DNA of 64,000 nt from Trema orientale (GCA_002914845.1 JXTC01000001.1:2152743-2216742), one strand, 5' to 3'; counted from the first letter of the stretch, positions 37,997 to 50,767 are shown. Translations and numbers: made by a program. Notes: a model not told the origin generated them from the sequence alone.

Positions 37997-39247
37997 GTAT
38001 CCCCAAAACCCCAAATGCAAAAGACTCTGAAATTTGTGGGGGGAGGGAGAGAGAGAGAAAGAGAATTAGAATGAAAGATCTAGATTCTTTTCTAGTGATT
38101 TACGATTGTTCATCATATTCATAACCATTTTCTTGTGAAACAGTTTTCAGACAAGAGCACTGAGATTTTGACGAATTAGTAGGGAAAAGAAAAAATATTG
38201 AAAGCGTTTTTATAGAAGAGGGAGAAGAATATAATACAAATCAAAAGGAAAAAGGGTATAGGTAGGGGCAAAACCGTCATTTGGCGTTGACAGATTGAGA
38301 CGGCAGAGGCAGTGAGAGAGTCGCTGAATTTGTGCTAATCTCTCAAAATAGTTTGAGTTTAATTCTTTGTCCAAAAAAAATTTAACGCCGGTTTGATTCT
38401 CTATTTGAACGTGTATTTAAATAGAAATAGAAAATATAGAATGAGTTATAATTGAAATAAGAGACAATTAGAGTGAAATAAAATGGAATGACTTGTAATT
38501 AGAATAAAATACATTAGAATATATCATTCAAAAATACTTTCTAAACTCTATTCTCGTTCCAAGACACAAAAAATTCACTCTAATGGTTGATGTGACTAAT
38601 AGATTATTTAAAAAAAAATTGAATTGTTGAAATAAACACTTATTCTAACAGACCATTTGAATAGAAAGATTGAAATTGTTAAAACAAACACTCATTTCAA
38701 TGAGTTTTTCATTTGAATGAAATGGAATAAGTAAAAAGACCTTAAAAAAAGGAAGAAATTTGGAGTGTTATTGTGAATTACCAATAAAAGATTAGACACC
38801 AAAATACAATGTAATGGCTGATGGAAGTAGCAGTGCAAGATGAATGAATTTGCTTTTTTAAGCAAAGTTGCAACTCATTATTGAGTGTTGTTTTGATGTC
38901 TTTAAAATGGGTACGAGATAAGTGTGATGGGTGACTTTAACGGCCTCTGTTTATTGACACAATTGATATGGTGTTGAGTACTATGCATAACTCAAAGTAC
39001 TAAATCTTATTCTAATAGTGAGTATACAAGAAAATTATTCTTGTCATTATCCGGGTGTGGTAAGATTGATATAACCTCGTTCTCAAATTACACCTATATC
39101 TACTAATATTAACTCTTTTTTTCAAGAGAATATTTGCTAGTGAAAGTACTACTGCACCTACTAAATATTTGAATACTAATTGACATGTGTCTATGAAGAA
39201 TTTGCCAAGTGAACCAAAAAATATCAAAAAAGTTGATATTTCCATAA
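37997..39247. other. Mpv17 promoter side and intergenic DNA
   Basis: Upstream of the Mpv17 start. A purine-rich stretch (38040-38066, GA repeats) probably lies in its 5' UTR. Farther out is AT-rich DNA with a patch of related phrases (38400-38720, 'gaatgaaatgg..', 'acactcatttcaatgag') that looks like a diverged inverted-repeat element without clear ends. No gene seen. Confidence 0.5.
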
Positions 39248-39601
39248 GGCTATGTTTGGTAAGAGGGAGGGGGAGTAGATAGGATGAGGAGTTTAGGAAT
39301 GAGAGAGAATTTGATGGAGGAAGAAGATAGTAAGAATGCTTTACATTATTTCATAAAAAATATAGAGAGGGGGATGGATGAAGAATGCTTATTTATAAAA
39401 TTAATATATTATTCGTTGTATTATTTTTTAAATAATTATTTCAAATGGTAAATTGATTAATTTTTGTTCACTCTCACTCCTCTCAAATTCTTCCAACTTT
39501 AGAGGGATGCAATATGGTGGACCCAAAAGGAGTCCTCCCCCCTCCACTTCTCCTCTCTCCCTTGCCAAACGGAAGAATTTTGTTCTCTAACAAACATAGC
39601 C
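39248..39601. mobile_element. Tourist/PIF-like MITE with TAA target duplication
   Basis: The left end GGCTATGTTTGGTAAGAGG and the reverse complement of the right end, GGCTATGTTTGTTAGAGAAC, form terminal inverted repeats. TAA lies directly outside both ends (39245-39247 and 39602-39604), the 3-bp target typical of PIF/Harbinger (Tourist) elements. It is 354 bp long, with a non-coding interior containing a purine-rich left half and a pyrimidine-rich right half. Confidence 0.8.
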
Positions 39602-39748
39602 TAAGTCATAGTGCTAGTCTTAGTCATTTTTGTTCTTTCCCTTTCCTCCACTTCTCCTCTCTCCCTTGCCAAACGGAAGAATTTTGTTCTCTAACAAACA
39701 TAGCCTAAGTCATAGTGCTAGTCTTAGTCATTTTTGTTCTTTCCCTTT
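39541..39748. repeat. 104-bp tandem duplication across a MITE end
   Basis: The segment 39541-39644 is repeated at 39645-39748, apparently without mismatches over the readable part. Each unit contains the last 61 bp of the MITE, the TAA target site and about 43 bp of right flank ending in TTCTTTCCCTT. The second copy of the MITE end is therefore an orphan end. A T-run and a 30-base A-run follow. Confidence 0.9.
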
Positions 39749-39769
39749 TTTTTTTTTTCTCCTTTTCTG

Positions 39770-39801
<32 letters not shown>

Positions 39802-40129
39802 AGAAGCCAATCTTGATATTATTAACACACCAATTTTTTTCGCAACTATTGAGAGCCTTGCTTTCTTCTCCTTATCTTCTCTATTTTGTCCTTCCACTCT
39901 TTGAGATATATACATAATACATATCCTTCCCGTTGGCCTTGTCATGGCTCTTAATCTATCATAACCGCAACCAAATTTAAAAAGTTCCATATCTTGCTCC
40001 ATACCATTATTCTCATCTCAGCTCTTAATTTTGAGCCGTTTAATAATCTAGAAAATGAAGAGAATAATAATTGTATAATATACGCCTTTTTTTCCGGTAT
40101 TTTTAAGTATTTCAGAGTCAAAAGTCTAC

Positions 40130-43100
40130 ATGGGAGAATCGAGCAGAGAGAAGGCTCCCTCAAGAACCACCGGAAAACGTCAAGCAACTACGAACACCTT
40201 CGTAAAGGAATGGGCTCAAGCTCGAGTTGCTCGACCATTGCCGACCAAGGTAAATAACATAAAGTTTACTCGATGATTTTTCATTATAGTCTAGTGTATT
40301 TGTCATAGAGCATAGTTTTGGAGCAATGTCATAATGATAACCCTTTTGTAAATGGAAAAATAAAGACCCTTTTCTGTAAAAATCTTATGACATATTTCTC
40401 TGCCAAGAGCATGATGTTAAGAACTCACCTTGAAACCAAATGCCCAGTTCACATGGCCACTAGTTATTTGTATTTTTATAGTTCATGCATGACTTTCTGG
40501 TGTGTAATATTTGTTATTAAGATATGGTTAATTTGGCTATATAGCCATATTAGGACCTAATATTTCTAGCTTCTCCTGCTAATTACTTCATACTCTAGTT
40601 TTGAATTGGTAACACGAACAAGAAGTTCTGTTCATACTGTGCTTAGGACATTGATCAAGTATCAGAGTGAATGAGCTAACATTGTTTGCTTTTACTATCA
40701 AAGACTGCTCTTTGATGCTGTCTTTTGGGCATTCGTGATTATTGACATGGTGTAGTAGTAGCAGATTAATTTGTTATGTCTCAATCAAGTCTTCTTGACA
40801 ATGTTGGGATAGTCAAAAACTTGATACTTGAAAACCTTTGCATTACAGAGAACTTATCGTGATGACAAGAGTCAGTTGAATCCGATTTCGAAGTCTGCAG
40901 ACTCCCCAAGTGACCAATCCCACTGCAGTTTATGCACAACCCAAGGAAGTTGTCGAATTGTGCGGTCAAGAACTAAGTTGATGAACATTCTGATAGAAAG
41001 AGGGAAACCCCAGGAAGCTCAGTCCATTTTCAATGAATTAGTTGAAGGAGGGCACAAACCATCACTGGTAGCATACACAAGCCTCCTAGCTGTTTTAACC
41101 TTTCAGAAGCGCTTCCATGCCATACCTGAAATCATATCACAAGTGGAAGAAAATGGAATGAAGCCTGATGTAGTATTCTTTCATGCAGTTATAAATGCCC
41201 TCTCTGAGTCTGGGAACATAGAGGAAGCTATGGAGACCTTCAGGAAGATGAGGGAGAGTGGACTAAAACCCACTACTAGAACTTATAACACATTGATCAA
41301 GGGGTATGGGGTTGCTGGTAAGCCTGCAGAATCCGTGAAACTTCTGGAGACGATGTCCCTCGAGGAAAACATTAAACCCAATATCAGGACTTATAATCTG
41401 CTTGTCAGGGCATGGTGCCAAGTGAAGAAAACTGAGGCGGCTTGGAATGTGCTTCATAAGATGGTAGCTTCTGGAACACAACCTGATACGGTTACTTACA
41501 ATACTATAGCTGCAGCCTATGCTCAGACGGGAGAGACAACTAGAGCTGAGGCCATGATTTTGGAGATGCAGAACAACAGTGTCCAGCCCGATGAGCGAAC
41601 TTGTGGTATCATCATAAGGGGGTATTGTAAAGAAGGTAAGCTAAATGAGGGCTTGAGGTTTGTGCACAGGATGAAGGATCTTGGGATTTGTCCTAATCTT
41701 ATTGTGTTTAACTCGCTGATTAAAGGTTTTGTTGAGGCTATGGATAGAGATGGCGTCGATCAGGTGAATCATGAGCACAAAACTCTCTTTTCTGTTTTCT
41801 TTGAGTAATTTTCTGGAATGATGCTTGTTCTAATTTTTCAGTAAAGGAACACAATATTGACAAGAGTATAAATATATAAATCTAGTTCCTCCTGTCATAT
41901 GTAGAGTTCTATGATTCTTTCACCTGCTAGTGATCCTCCAAGAATAATCTAAATTTCCAGCTATACACTACAAGTACCATTTTCTTTTATGAAAGCAAAG
42001 TTTTTGATGCAACTAACCAGGACAACTGCCTCCTAGTTGTATTTTTCGAAATCTCTGTTCAAATAATAGGCTTTTTACGATATTAAAATGGTTCAAAACC
42101 GTTTGATTTGGCCTAAGATCCTGCGAGGCTGCTTCCGTGGTCACAACCAACAATGTAACTCCAATGTGTGTAGCCCTTGCTTACGTGTATGAGGTGCTGG
42201 AACTTCATTCCTGAAGTATTAGTCGATTAGGCACTGTGAATAATCTTATTCCAGAAACAGTTGGGCTTAGTCCACCTCATCCCAGAACGTATATTTTTAC
42301 ATCAGTACATGACCACATGGTTATTTGTTTGGTTTATGCTTTAGGAGTTCAATCCTTCTGATGTGATTGCTTAAATGCTCTATTATTCTTTCTCCAACCC
42401 AGAAAAGAAAATTATAGTTAGAAGTATTTTAATCTGCAGGTCATGATGCTGATAGAAGAATTTGGACTGAAACCAGACGTGATCACCTTTAGCACCATCA
42501 TGAATGCATGGAGCAACGCAGGATTCATGGAGAAATGCAAGCAAATCTTTGATGACATGGTGAAAGCTGGGTTAAAACCCGATTCACATGCATACAGCAT
42601 TCTTGCTAAAGGATATGTCCGTGTACAAGAACCAGAGAAAGCACAAGAAGTTCTAAGACACATGATTGACTCGGGAGTCCGACCAAATGTTGTGATTTTC
42701 ACAACCATCATGAGCGGATGGTGCAGTTGTGGTAAAATGAAAAATGCCGCGAGTGTTTTCGACCAGATGTTTGAATACAGAATATCTCCCACTTTGAAGA
42801 CATTTGAGACTTTAATATGGGGATTTGGGGAAGCAAAGCAGCCATGGAGAGCTGAAGAGATGCTCCAAGTAATGGAACGGTTCAAGGTCCAACCGGAGAA
42901 ATCTACTTTCATTCTTGTTGCTGACGCTTGGCGTGCTATTGGATTAACAAAAGAGGCAAATAGGATTCTGGCTGTTGTGAACACAAAAGAGAAGAGTCAT
43001 AAAAAGGAAAGAGGAGAGAATCCATTGGATAACTCAGAAAGAAGACATCAGAAGAAATCTTCAGCTGCCTCTTACTCTAATCTGCTTCAGATACCAACTG

Positions 43101-43324
43101 CATCTACAAGCAATCAAAAAGGGTCAGCAACAAGAACTAAAAAGAGTCTAATGGTGTTGAGAGATGGAGATTCTTCATTGGAAGGCTTGCCAAAATCATT
43201 TTTTGTTCCTCTTGCTTGTACATTTAGGAAAAGCTTCCCAATTATATGCCAAAATCAGTCTCTAAGGCAGCTTGCCAGCTGTGGTCAGCTTGCAACTTCA
43301 TCTACAGTTGTGTTCTTGAACTGA
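40130..43324 (+). CDS. P-class pentatricopeptide-repeat protein
   Basis: RNA-binding helical-repeat protein; plant P-class PPR proteins stabilise, process or help translate organellar RNAs. Three exons: 40130-40249, 40849-41763 and 42440-43324, all phase 0 and GT-AG, giving 639 residues. After a basic, low-hydrophobicity lead ([20 protein letters not shown]) and a Cys motif CSLC with a further Cys near residue 65, about 13 tandem 35-residue repeats run from about residue 80 to 530. A typical one reads [20 protein letters not shown]. The last ~110 residues are a Ser/Lys-rich tail with no DYW or E motifs, so RNA editing by this protein itself is unlikely. The N-terminus is not a clear organelle signal and the short first exon makes the start slightly uncertain. 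It resembles At5g25630, as I recall, and is tail-to-tail with the rhomboid gene, as in Arabidopsis. Confidence 0.9.
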
Positions 43325-43801
43325 AGAAAGACAGTCTGCTTTTTCTGAATTTAACAATTTGATCAAGTCCCCCATCAAGAAACTCAAAAATGTAGTTACA
43401 TAAATATACTCAAGACGGTGAAGGGAGGTTTTCTATTTTGTTTTATTTTATTTATGATTCAAGCCTTCGTTTGGTACACTGTGATGGTATATTCCATTTT
43501 CTTAGGAGATGTAGGTAATAATAAATTCCATTGTGTTATATTAAGTCTGTTATAATCCTTGGTCAATCCTAAAACATCCTCTGGTCTCGCTATGGTAACT
43601 CTCGATCATGAATTCAAATTTCAGTGCACATTTCAGTTTTAGCAGGTTTACCAAAAGCAGTGATTTTGGCTCTTCTCTTAATCTATATTTTTTCCAGAAC
43701 AATTCTAGTAAAAGATGAGAATAACAAAAAATGCTTCAAAAACAATTGAGGAATTTAATTTTCAATATAATCAAAATAATCAGATGTACAAGTATTTGTT
43801 T
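43325..43801. terminator. Convergent 3' region of PPR and rhomboid genes
   Basis: 477 bp separate the two stop codons. The region must contain both polyadenylation regions. AATAAT/AATTT-rich stretches on each strand fit plant poly(A) signals, but no single site can be named. The two 3' UTRs may overlap in antisense. Confidence 0.45.
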
Positions 43802-46800
43802 CTATTTCGTGCCTGTTTTCCTATTCGAGGTTGACACTTCATGATCTGAAGGTTCAGAAGGAACTTTACTGAGCAGCCACACCAGAACGACACCAACAAG
43901 AGCGCCAGAAAGATGGGCAATGTGGTTGATGCTATGCATGGCATAGCCTCCGCGAAAGGCACCCGATAATGCAGTAGAAGCTTGGGCTGCTTCCATTACC
44001 TATCATGTTCACAAGCTCAATTAAGAATTTTGGTCCAAGCAGATACTTTCCACACTTTTTCTTGGATGCCTACAACATATGAAATGTATGCGTTTCCAAA
44101 TATATAAACGTACTGAGTTATGTTACTCATGTTTTCCAGGAAGTAATGAAATGGAAGGCCATAACTTAGGACAAACATTAGTTTGAGGGCTGATCCAAAT
44201 ACAGTGATGGAAAACATAGACATAAATTTGGCTTTAAGCAGTTCCACCAATTGAAACATAAAGAAACATAGTGGAAGTATCCATGTTATGAGGCATGTCA
44301 AATGCTCTGTTGTGAGCATTGCAAAATTTTCTAGCCCAGAAAAATTCGCTTGTCAAAGTAGATGTTCTTTGGCCAATAAAATTTAGAGATTATCGAGCCA
44401 AATAATGTGTAGAGGATGGACAGCAAAAGTCATGAAGATCTGTAGCTCTTTGTTTTAAGAGCCAGTCTCGCCATCAATCATCTACAGTTTTCTCATGGGT
44501 TCAACATAACAAAATAGTAGAAGAAAAAGTAAAGTTGTTTCCCCCAACCCAATTTCCCATGTAAATATCTGTAAGGACTGACCAATGCCTCTTTCTTATG
44601 TAAGTTCATTTCATCCACTCTAAAGTAGTTGTAAGACAAAAGGAAGTTCTCACCTTCTCTACAACAAATTGGCCCAGTATAAGCACTTCAAGGATCTTCC
44701 TCCAGTCCCAAGACATCTACATTAAGGAAAAAATGTTAATATATTTTCTCGCGTGAAAATGTTCATATTACATATGGAATACCTTTACGAGGACACTGAT
44801 AGTGAATAAGCCGAAAACAGCCCCCGAGGCTCCAACCGAAACTGCATTTCGTGGTAGAATAAGCCATGAAACAAGGTTTGCTCCAACACCAGTAAGAATA
44901 TAAGATAGCCACAATGCAAAGTTTCCTTCCTCTTCTTCAACAAGCTTTCCTGTTGGTGAAAGAAGGAGCTGATTAACTTCTTCTCTCTCTCTCTTTTTCC
45001 GCTCAAAAGGTACGAGCTTATTAACTTTGAAAATAATACATATTCTTGTCAATAAACGTACAGTAATTATAAAGCAGAATAAGACCCTCACCAAAAATAT
45101 ATAAGAAGAAAAGGTTGCTAGAAAGATGGTTCCTGAAAATGATGACAAAAAGAAAGTTAAAGCTTAAAGTAGGATAAAATAAAAAGTAGGATAAAATAAA
45201 TTCATCTCCTTATAAACTTATTTTTAAGCAATACTAGCTTTAAAACATAACTGGTGTTCTTCCTGGAACTGATGCACCCTTCCACATTATAACTGAAACC
45301 CAAATCTTATCCAAACTTCATGAGCATAGAAGTCTTACCAATTAGCATGGCAGAAAGCAGCAGTGAGAAATTGGTACCACTCAGGGAAGCTATGATACAA
45401 GTATAGACTTTTTATTGCATGCACCTAACAGAAAACGTAACATTCTTGAGTTAGCTTGACAGCCCTGCTAGATATTACAATACAATACAAGAACACTAAA
45501 GCACGTATCGGATTAAAATGTTAACTGCACAGATTCTCTTTCTATCAGCCACCACTATTTCCTGTTATTAACTGTTATGAGTTCACTAGCTAGAGACAGA
45601 ATGATAACCCATCTTTACATTGCTTCTGGTTCAAGTTATATCTTGAGGCCTCTTTTTCTTCTTGTTTTGGGCTGGGGAAGGAAGGCTTTGGTAAGGCAGC
45701 GGGAGGCAAGTCATGAAGAATCTTGGACGCCCTCCTTCCCCTTTTATCTAAATATTTATGTTGTCCAATTATCATGATATAGCATAAAAATCATCATAAA
45801 AGAAGGCAGTATCAGTCACTACCTGAAACACATGATCAGCTGCATATATTCCCAAATTGAGAAGGATAATCCAAAATATCCCGTTTACTCGTTTATGTCG
45901 TTTCCGTCTTTCTTCTGGCTTCCCAAGCTCCAGTTGTGACATTATATCTGAAAAAATATAAAAAATTCATAGATTTGCAGATATAGTCATTCTCTAAAGA
46001 ATAGGAAATGTAAAAAACGAACATACAACAGTCAACAAGACATGATCATTCGAGTAGCAAAAATAAAGAGAACCAAGCTTTCTCCTAATTATAGTTATTC
46101 TTTATTTTTATCCTCGGTAAACAATTATGAAGTTCCTGTTCCTCACAACCTCACCACAGCCAATTCAAACTAAACGACCCTAATGACATTACTGACTACC
46201 CTGCCTGTAAAAATGAAAAACATGAGTAAACAAACCAAACCTTATTCTACAAGTTTTTGAGGCACTTTCTCAAAAATACAGTGAGACAATAAAGAATCGA
46301 TTCCAAATTCAACATACCACTCTAAACCTTTTTTTGATTATTTCCAATAACATACTCACAACAGTTGCCAGTGACGTTTCTTAGAAGTCTGTTGACTACT
46401 TCGAGTCAATACCCAATACCATTTAACACCCACTTTTCATGTTTCCGGGCTCTGTTCTCTCAAATTTTCTCTCATCTTCTTGCTCAAACTAGCTTTAACG
46501 TTCGCACACCAAGTGTTCGTAGAAAGTCCTAACTAACAATTAGACCTGGGTTCCTTCGGAAAAAGCATGGTTTAATAGATATACCTGACTCGCTCATCTT
46601 GCAGACTGTTCGAGATGGAGAGAGAGGGCGAAAAGGGAGATCGATAAGATTGAGCCTTAGCCTGAGCCCGAGGGGTTTTGGAGAAATGGAGCATTGGGTG
46701 AGAGAGTTCGTTTTGGAGAAGCCAATATTGAAGTTGCAAGTGGGAAAGCGAGGGATAGAGGCCACGAACGCGGGTCTCAATGGACAATGAGCTGCTGTTT

Positions 46801-46852
46801 TGAGAGTGCGGAGCTGCTTAAACTGAAGCTGAAACTGATAAGACTCTCCCAT
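43802..46852 (-). CDS. Rhomboid intramembrane serine protease, plastid-type N-terminus
   Basis: Polytopic protease that cuts membrane proteins within their transmembrane segments. Seven exons on the minus strand: 46852-46585, 45947-45823, 45424-45339, 45132-45092, 44949-44783, 44716-44654 and 43999-43802. All are GT-AG and in phase, giving 315 residues. Catalytic features are all present: H162-x-x-x-N166 (NHLSSN) in TM2, nucleophile S215 in GASGAVFG, and H279 in AHLSGALVG. Membrane segments include IFWIILLNLGIYAADHVF and the helices around these motifs. The first ~90 residues are Ser/Arg-rich with few acidic residues, so a chloroplast transit peptide is likely (inference). Translation might also begin at the internal MSES (46596) or MSQLELGKPEERRK in exon 2. 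It is most like Arabidopsis At5g25640, from memory. It is convergent with the PPR gene. Confidence 0.9.
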
Positions 46853-47957
46853 GTCTTCTTTTCACTTCCGCCAAGGAAAGACCGGCAAGAAACAGCTTCT
46901 TCTTCTTAACTCCTCAAAAATGCCACACTCTCTTCCGCTTTCCATTCCGTAAAAGTTCTTTTTCATTTTTTTTCCCCCAAAATGAGAGGTTGAAAAAAGG
47001 GATAACTAGACCACCAAAAAAATAGGGTTAGTTGAAACAAAAAAAAGGTTAGTTGCAGAAAGAAATTCGGGAATTATGGCATTTATGTAGTTTTAACTGC
47101 CATAGTTTTAAAACTGTTTGTTAATTTGTGCAAAATTATACTTCTAAATTCGAAATCTTCTTCAAATTTAGTAATTTATACTAACTATTTTAAGTATATA
47201 ATAAATTTTAACTGTTCGTCGGCAGAAATAATAAATCTTTAATTTGGATTATCTATTTAGTGTGGAATTTTCTAGTCAATTTGAACATGATGGTAGATAT
47301 TTACAGGGGAAATTTTAAATGTTGAGGTCTAATATTGCATAGGCCAAAAATAAGATTAAAATTATAAAAAGGTCATATTTCAAGGTTAATTTTTTTTAAT
47401 TATACCAAAAAATTATATTATTTATGTAGTTTTAACTCAATTTACAAATTATATATCTTCAATTATAATATTTACAAATGTCTACTATTTTTGTGTCTTT
47501 ACCCTCTATTAATGTAAATGAGGCAGGGTCGGAGAATCACCATCGGGGTTAGGGTCCCCAACGGGAACCAGCCATATAGGAAAAAATTAAAATTAAAATT
47601 AAAAAAAAACTTATATTAGCACCTTAATAGTTATTATTCTACCAAATTAATGCCATAATATGGTATTAATTATATGTATAATTTTCTTTAAATTGTGATT
47701 AATTATATATTTATAGTTTTATAATAATAAAAATATATAAATATACAGGGCGAGTTAGGGGCAGGGATTCCTTCCCTTTGCCCCATCACCGCCCCGAGAT
47801 GGATTGATGGAAAACAATCTGGTCCGCATCCTCTGCCCCTCCCACGATAACATCCTGAACTTGCCCCATTAGAGGCGATGACTCGACCTTACAAGGAATA
47901 TTGACATCCATACTATCTTATATATCCAAATCGAGCACGAAATATCACACTAATTGC
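46853..47957. other. Rhomboid promoter side and intergenic DNA
   Basis: The 5' UTR and promoter of the rhomboid gene should lie at 46853-47000. Beyond are AT-rich stretches. A less AT-rich patch at 47520-47580 and 47750-47890 ('ccccatcaccgccccg', 'ggggttagggtccccaac') reads like part of a plant LTR or other TE. No gene seen. Confidence 0.5.
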
Positions 47958-48539
47958 ATGTTTGGTGCGCCGTATTGTATTGTATTGTATTGTGATGTAT
48001 TGTATTGGATTTTATTGTATTGTATTATTCTATTACAGTGCTATGTTTGGTTTTGTATTCGTATTAAGACGTTGTATTAAAAAGTTAATTTTGAAAAATA
48101 TCAATTTCAAAAATTTACTTAGAAAAATACTATTTTCAAAAAATATTTAGAAAAATACCACTTATAAAATTACTACTTTTAAAAAAATTATTTACGAAAA
48201 AATCACTTTTTAGATATATATTTAGAAAAATACCATTTTAAAAAAATTGATTTAGAAAAATACCACTTTTGAAAAGAATAAAGTGATGTGAGAGAGAAAG
48301 TGATGAGAGAGAAATTAAGAACAGAAAAAGAGAAGAGAGTGAGTATTGTATAATATTATATTAAAGTTAAAATTATGTAATACAATGTAATATAGACCTT
48401 TTATTCTGTATTAGATAATACTCTCCGTATTGTATTAAATTTTGATGTCGTATTAAATAATACAATACAAAATCACAACTAAACACAGTATTAAGTTTAA
48501 TTAATAAAATACAGAGTCGTTATACAGTATACCAAACAT
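47958..48539. mobile_element. TIR element with TATTG-rich arms
   Basis: The two ends are ATGTTTGGT and its reverse complement ACCAAACAT. Just inside the left end is a run of GTATT pentamers (47970-48030), mirrored by 'aatacaatac'-type words on the right (48405-48475). The centre (48080-48280) is a string of 'ttTAGAAAAATAccattttAAAA' modules like those at 1024-1235 and 16735-17010. Target duplication was not resolved. Confidence 0.55.
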
Positions 48540-48604
48540 CACCTAAATGCGGAATCCGAATAGGGGATATTATTTAGGGGCTTATAAAAATATGATAAAA
48601 ATTT

Positions 48605-48870
48605 TAGGCCCAATTTAAGTAAATATCTATTTGTCAAATATTATAGCAAAATGTCCAGTATATATACTTATATACCAAGTGTAAAATTATATATACTAAG
48701 TATAAAAAATTATATACCTAGTACATTTCAGTACAGTAACTGAAAATTGGTAGATAAACATCTACCAAGTGTAAAAATATATATACCAGGATATTTAGCT
48801 ATAAAATTTGAAGAATAGACATCTACTTAAGCTAATTTAAAATATTGGTCATCTACTTAAATTTCTCTAT
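48605..48870. repeat. Dispersed repeat, copy 2 (paired with 1668-1965)
   Basis: Same orientation and same order of motifs as 1668-1965, diverged by substitutions and small indels. No coding potential. Confidence 0.65.
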
Positions 48871-49653
48871 TATTTATATCGATAAGTCCTCAAAATTTAT
48901 TGAAAATAATATAAAACAGTTAGCATAAAATTACTCAATTTATGTACTAAAGGTATAAATTGGCAAAGATTTTAAATATAAATATATAATTTTGCACAAG
49001 ATGAAAAAAAAAAGGGTTAAAACTCAAAAAAGCCATACTTTAATCCAGAATTATGATTCAAGTCCCAAAACTAAAATCAATTTTCTATTTTTTTATAATT
49101 AAAAAAAACCAGTTCGTATAAGACTAATTTTAGTCTATAACAAAATCTCTAATAAAATGCTAAATTGGTGTGCTAATGCTATAATTTAGCACATAAAATT
49201 TTTTCTTGAATGTAATATTATTTCTTATACCAAATCTGAATGTGTTATAATGTAAGTAAATTTTGGTAAGCCAAATTTGACATTTAATTTTATTTCCGTA
49301 TTTCTTGTTCTTCTTGTACAATTTGAATATATATGATCGGAACGTAATGCTATATTGTATTATAGTTTTTTTTTTTAGAAAAAATATTGTATTATAGTTT
49401 CGCTCTCGATTTTAATCGAATTTATGAACTGGAGTTAAACATAAACATGTAAAATTGATAAGTATTTTAATAATCTTAAAATGTTTTACGATTGAAGATT
49501 GAAGTCCTTTTGGAAACAACGCATTGATTAGAATTTAACCTTTCGGCATTATTTTGGTTATTTACTTATCTCTTAATATCTCCTACATCAATCTATACCA
49601 AATTACTAACGGCAATCTTTTATTTATTTATTTTATACATGAAGGCAACCTTG
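48871..49653. other. AT-rich intergenic DNA
   Basis: No gene, RNA or clear element is seen. Homopolymer runs occur, for example near 49365. Confidence 0.6.
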
Positions 49654-49983
49654 TCTGTTTACTAGGCAATAAGGGTTATTCACCAATAAAATAAAATAAA
49701 ATAAAAGATTTTTAAATATGAGTTATTCCTAACATTTTGCCTTTTACGTAGGTCACTTCGGTAATCTCCTCATTATCTTGCAGGAAAATTCTAAACATTG
49801 CAAAAAAAAAAAAAAAAATCTGTTTACTAGGCAATAAGGGTTATTCACCAATAAAATAAAATAAAATAAAAGATTTTTAAATATGAGTTATTCCTAACAT
49901 TTTGCCTTTTACGTAGGTCACTTCGGTAATCTCCTCATTATCTTGCAGGAAAATTCTAAACATTGCAAAAAAAAAAAAAAAAA
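49654..49983. repeat. 165-bp tandem duplication ending in A-tracts
   Basis: Unit 49654-49818 recurs at 49819-49983 with no mismatch noticed by eye. Each copy runs from TCTGTTTACTAGG through a (TAAAA) pentamer run and 'cttttacgtaggtcacttc' to 'aaacattgc' and a tract of 17-19 A. The near-identity implies a recent event or an assembly duplicate. Confidence 0.9.
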
Positions 49984-50344
49984 GAGAAATTCACAAATTA
50001 GCGTTAGTTAAGTATAATATATTGTTCGTTTATAAAATTTGTTATGTTAGTTGGAAGAATATAAACTCTAACTATCCACTTTCGTCTTATAAAATAAATA
50101 AGAGAGTCGGGCAAATCCCATACAAAAATCAATGTGTTTAGATTGCCAAATTATCAAAATTTTAATTATATGTTTTATTAAATGAAATATATATCTATAT
50201 ATATTTGGCTCTTTCCCTTCAAAAGGATGGATGATAAAAGCTGTAATGTAATCTATTATTTTTTTTCTATTTATGAGAAAATGCTAACGAGATGGGATGA
50301 CTAGACAAAAAGAAACGAAAAATATTTTTGAGTTCCAAAAGTAC

Positions 50345-50464
50345 GACGTGGCGATAGATGATTTGCCAAGATACCTCAGTAGACGTGGCTCGCTTGAGGG
50401 GATCCAATTCGCGGTCTAACTTTCTGACTAGTACGGTGCGGTGAATCCTAATTGGATATAAAAA
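50345..50464 (+). promoter_or_regulatory. Candidate SPP core promoter with two GACGTGGC boxes
   Basis: GACGTGGC occurs at 50345-50352 and again at 50382-50389, 30 bp apart, on the plus strand. These are ACGT-core boxes of the type bound by plant bZIP factors. A TATAAAAA word lies at 50457-50464. The long leader this implies fits a CT-rich 5' UTR (50768-50809) and a leader intron whose acceptor would be just before 51192. All of this is inference from motifs. Confidence 0.35.
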
Positions 50465-50764
50465 GTAAACATACGAAAACTATAAACAAAAATAAAATAC
50501 GGACCACATTATCCAACATAACAGACCAATATATTCACGCCAACTGTCCATCCTCCAATTTCTTCTCATGGAAACCCCTTTTTCATTGGCAGTCAGGAAC
50601 CTTACATAACGGTGCTGTTCGGTGTTAATGACTGCTTTCACAAGCCATAACCTGCTCAAAGTCCTCATTAACCCCCACCCGTGGCTTCCCTCTGGTAAAA
50701 GTTAAAACCCTAAAATCTGCCAATTTCAAAATCCCCAAATCAGATTATTCCTCTTTTTCTCCGA

Positions 50765-50767
<3 letters not shown>

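Noticed and set aside
42418-42984. 188-codon minus-strand frame
   Set aside because: Antisense shadow of PPR exon 3; repeat-coding exons often leave open antisense frames.
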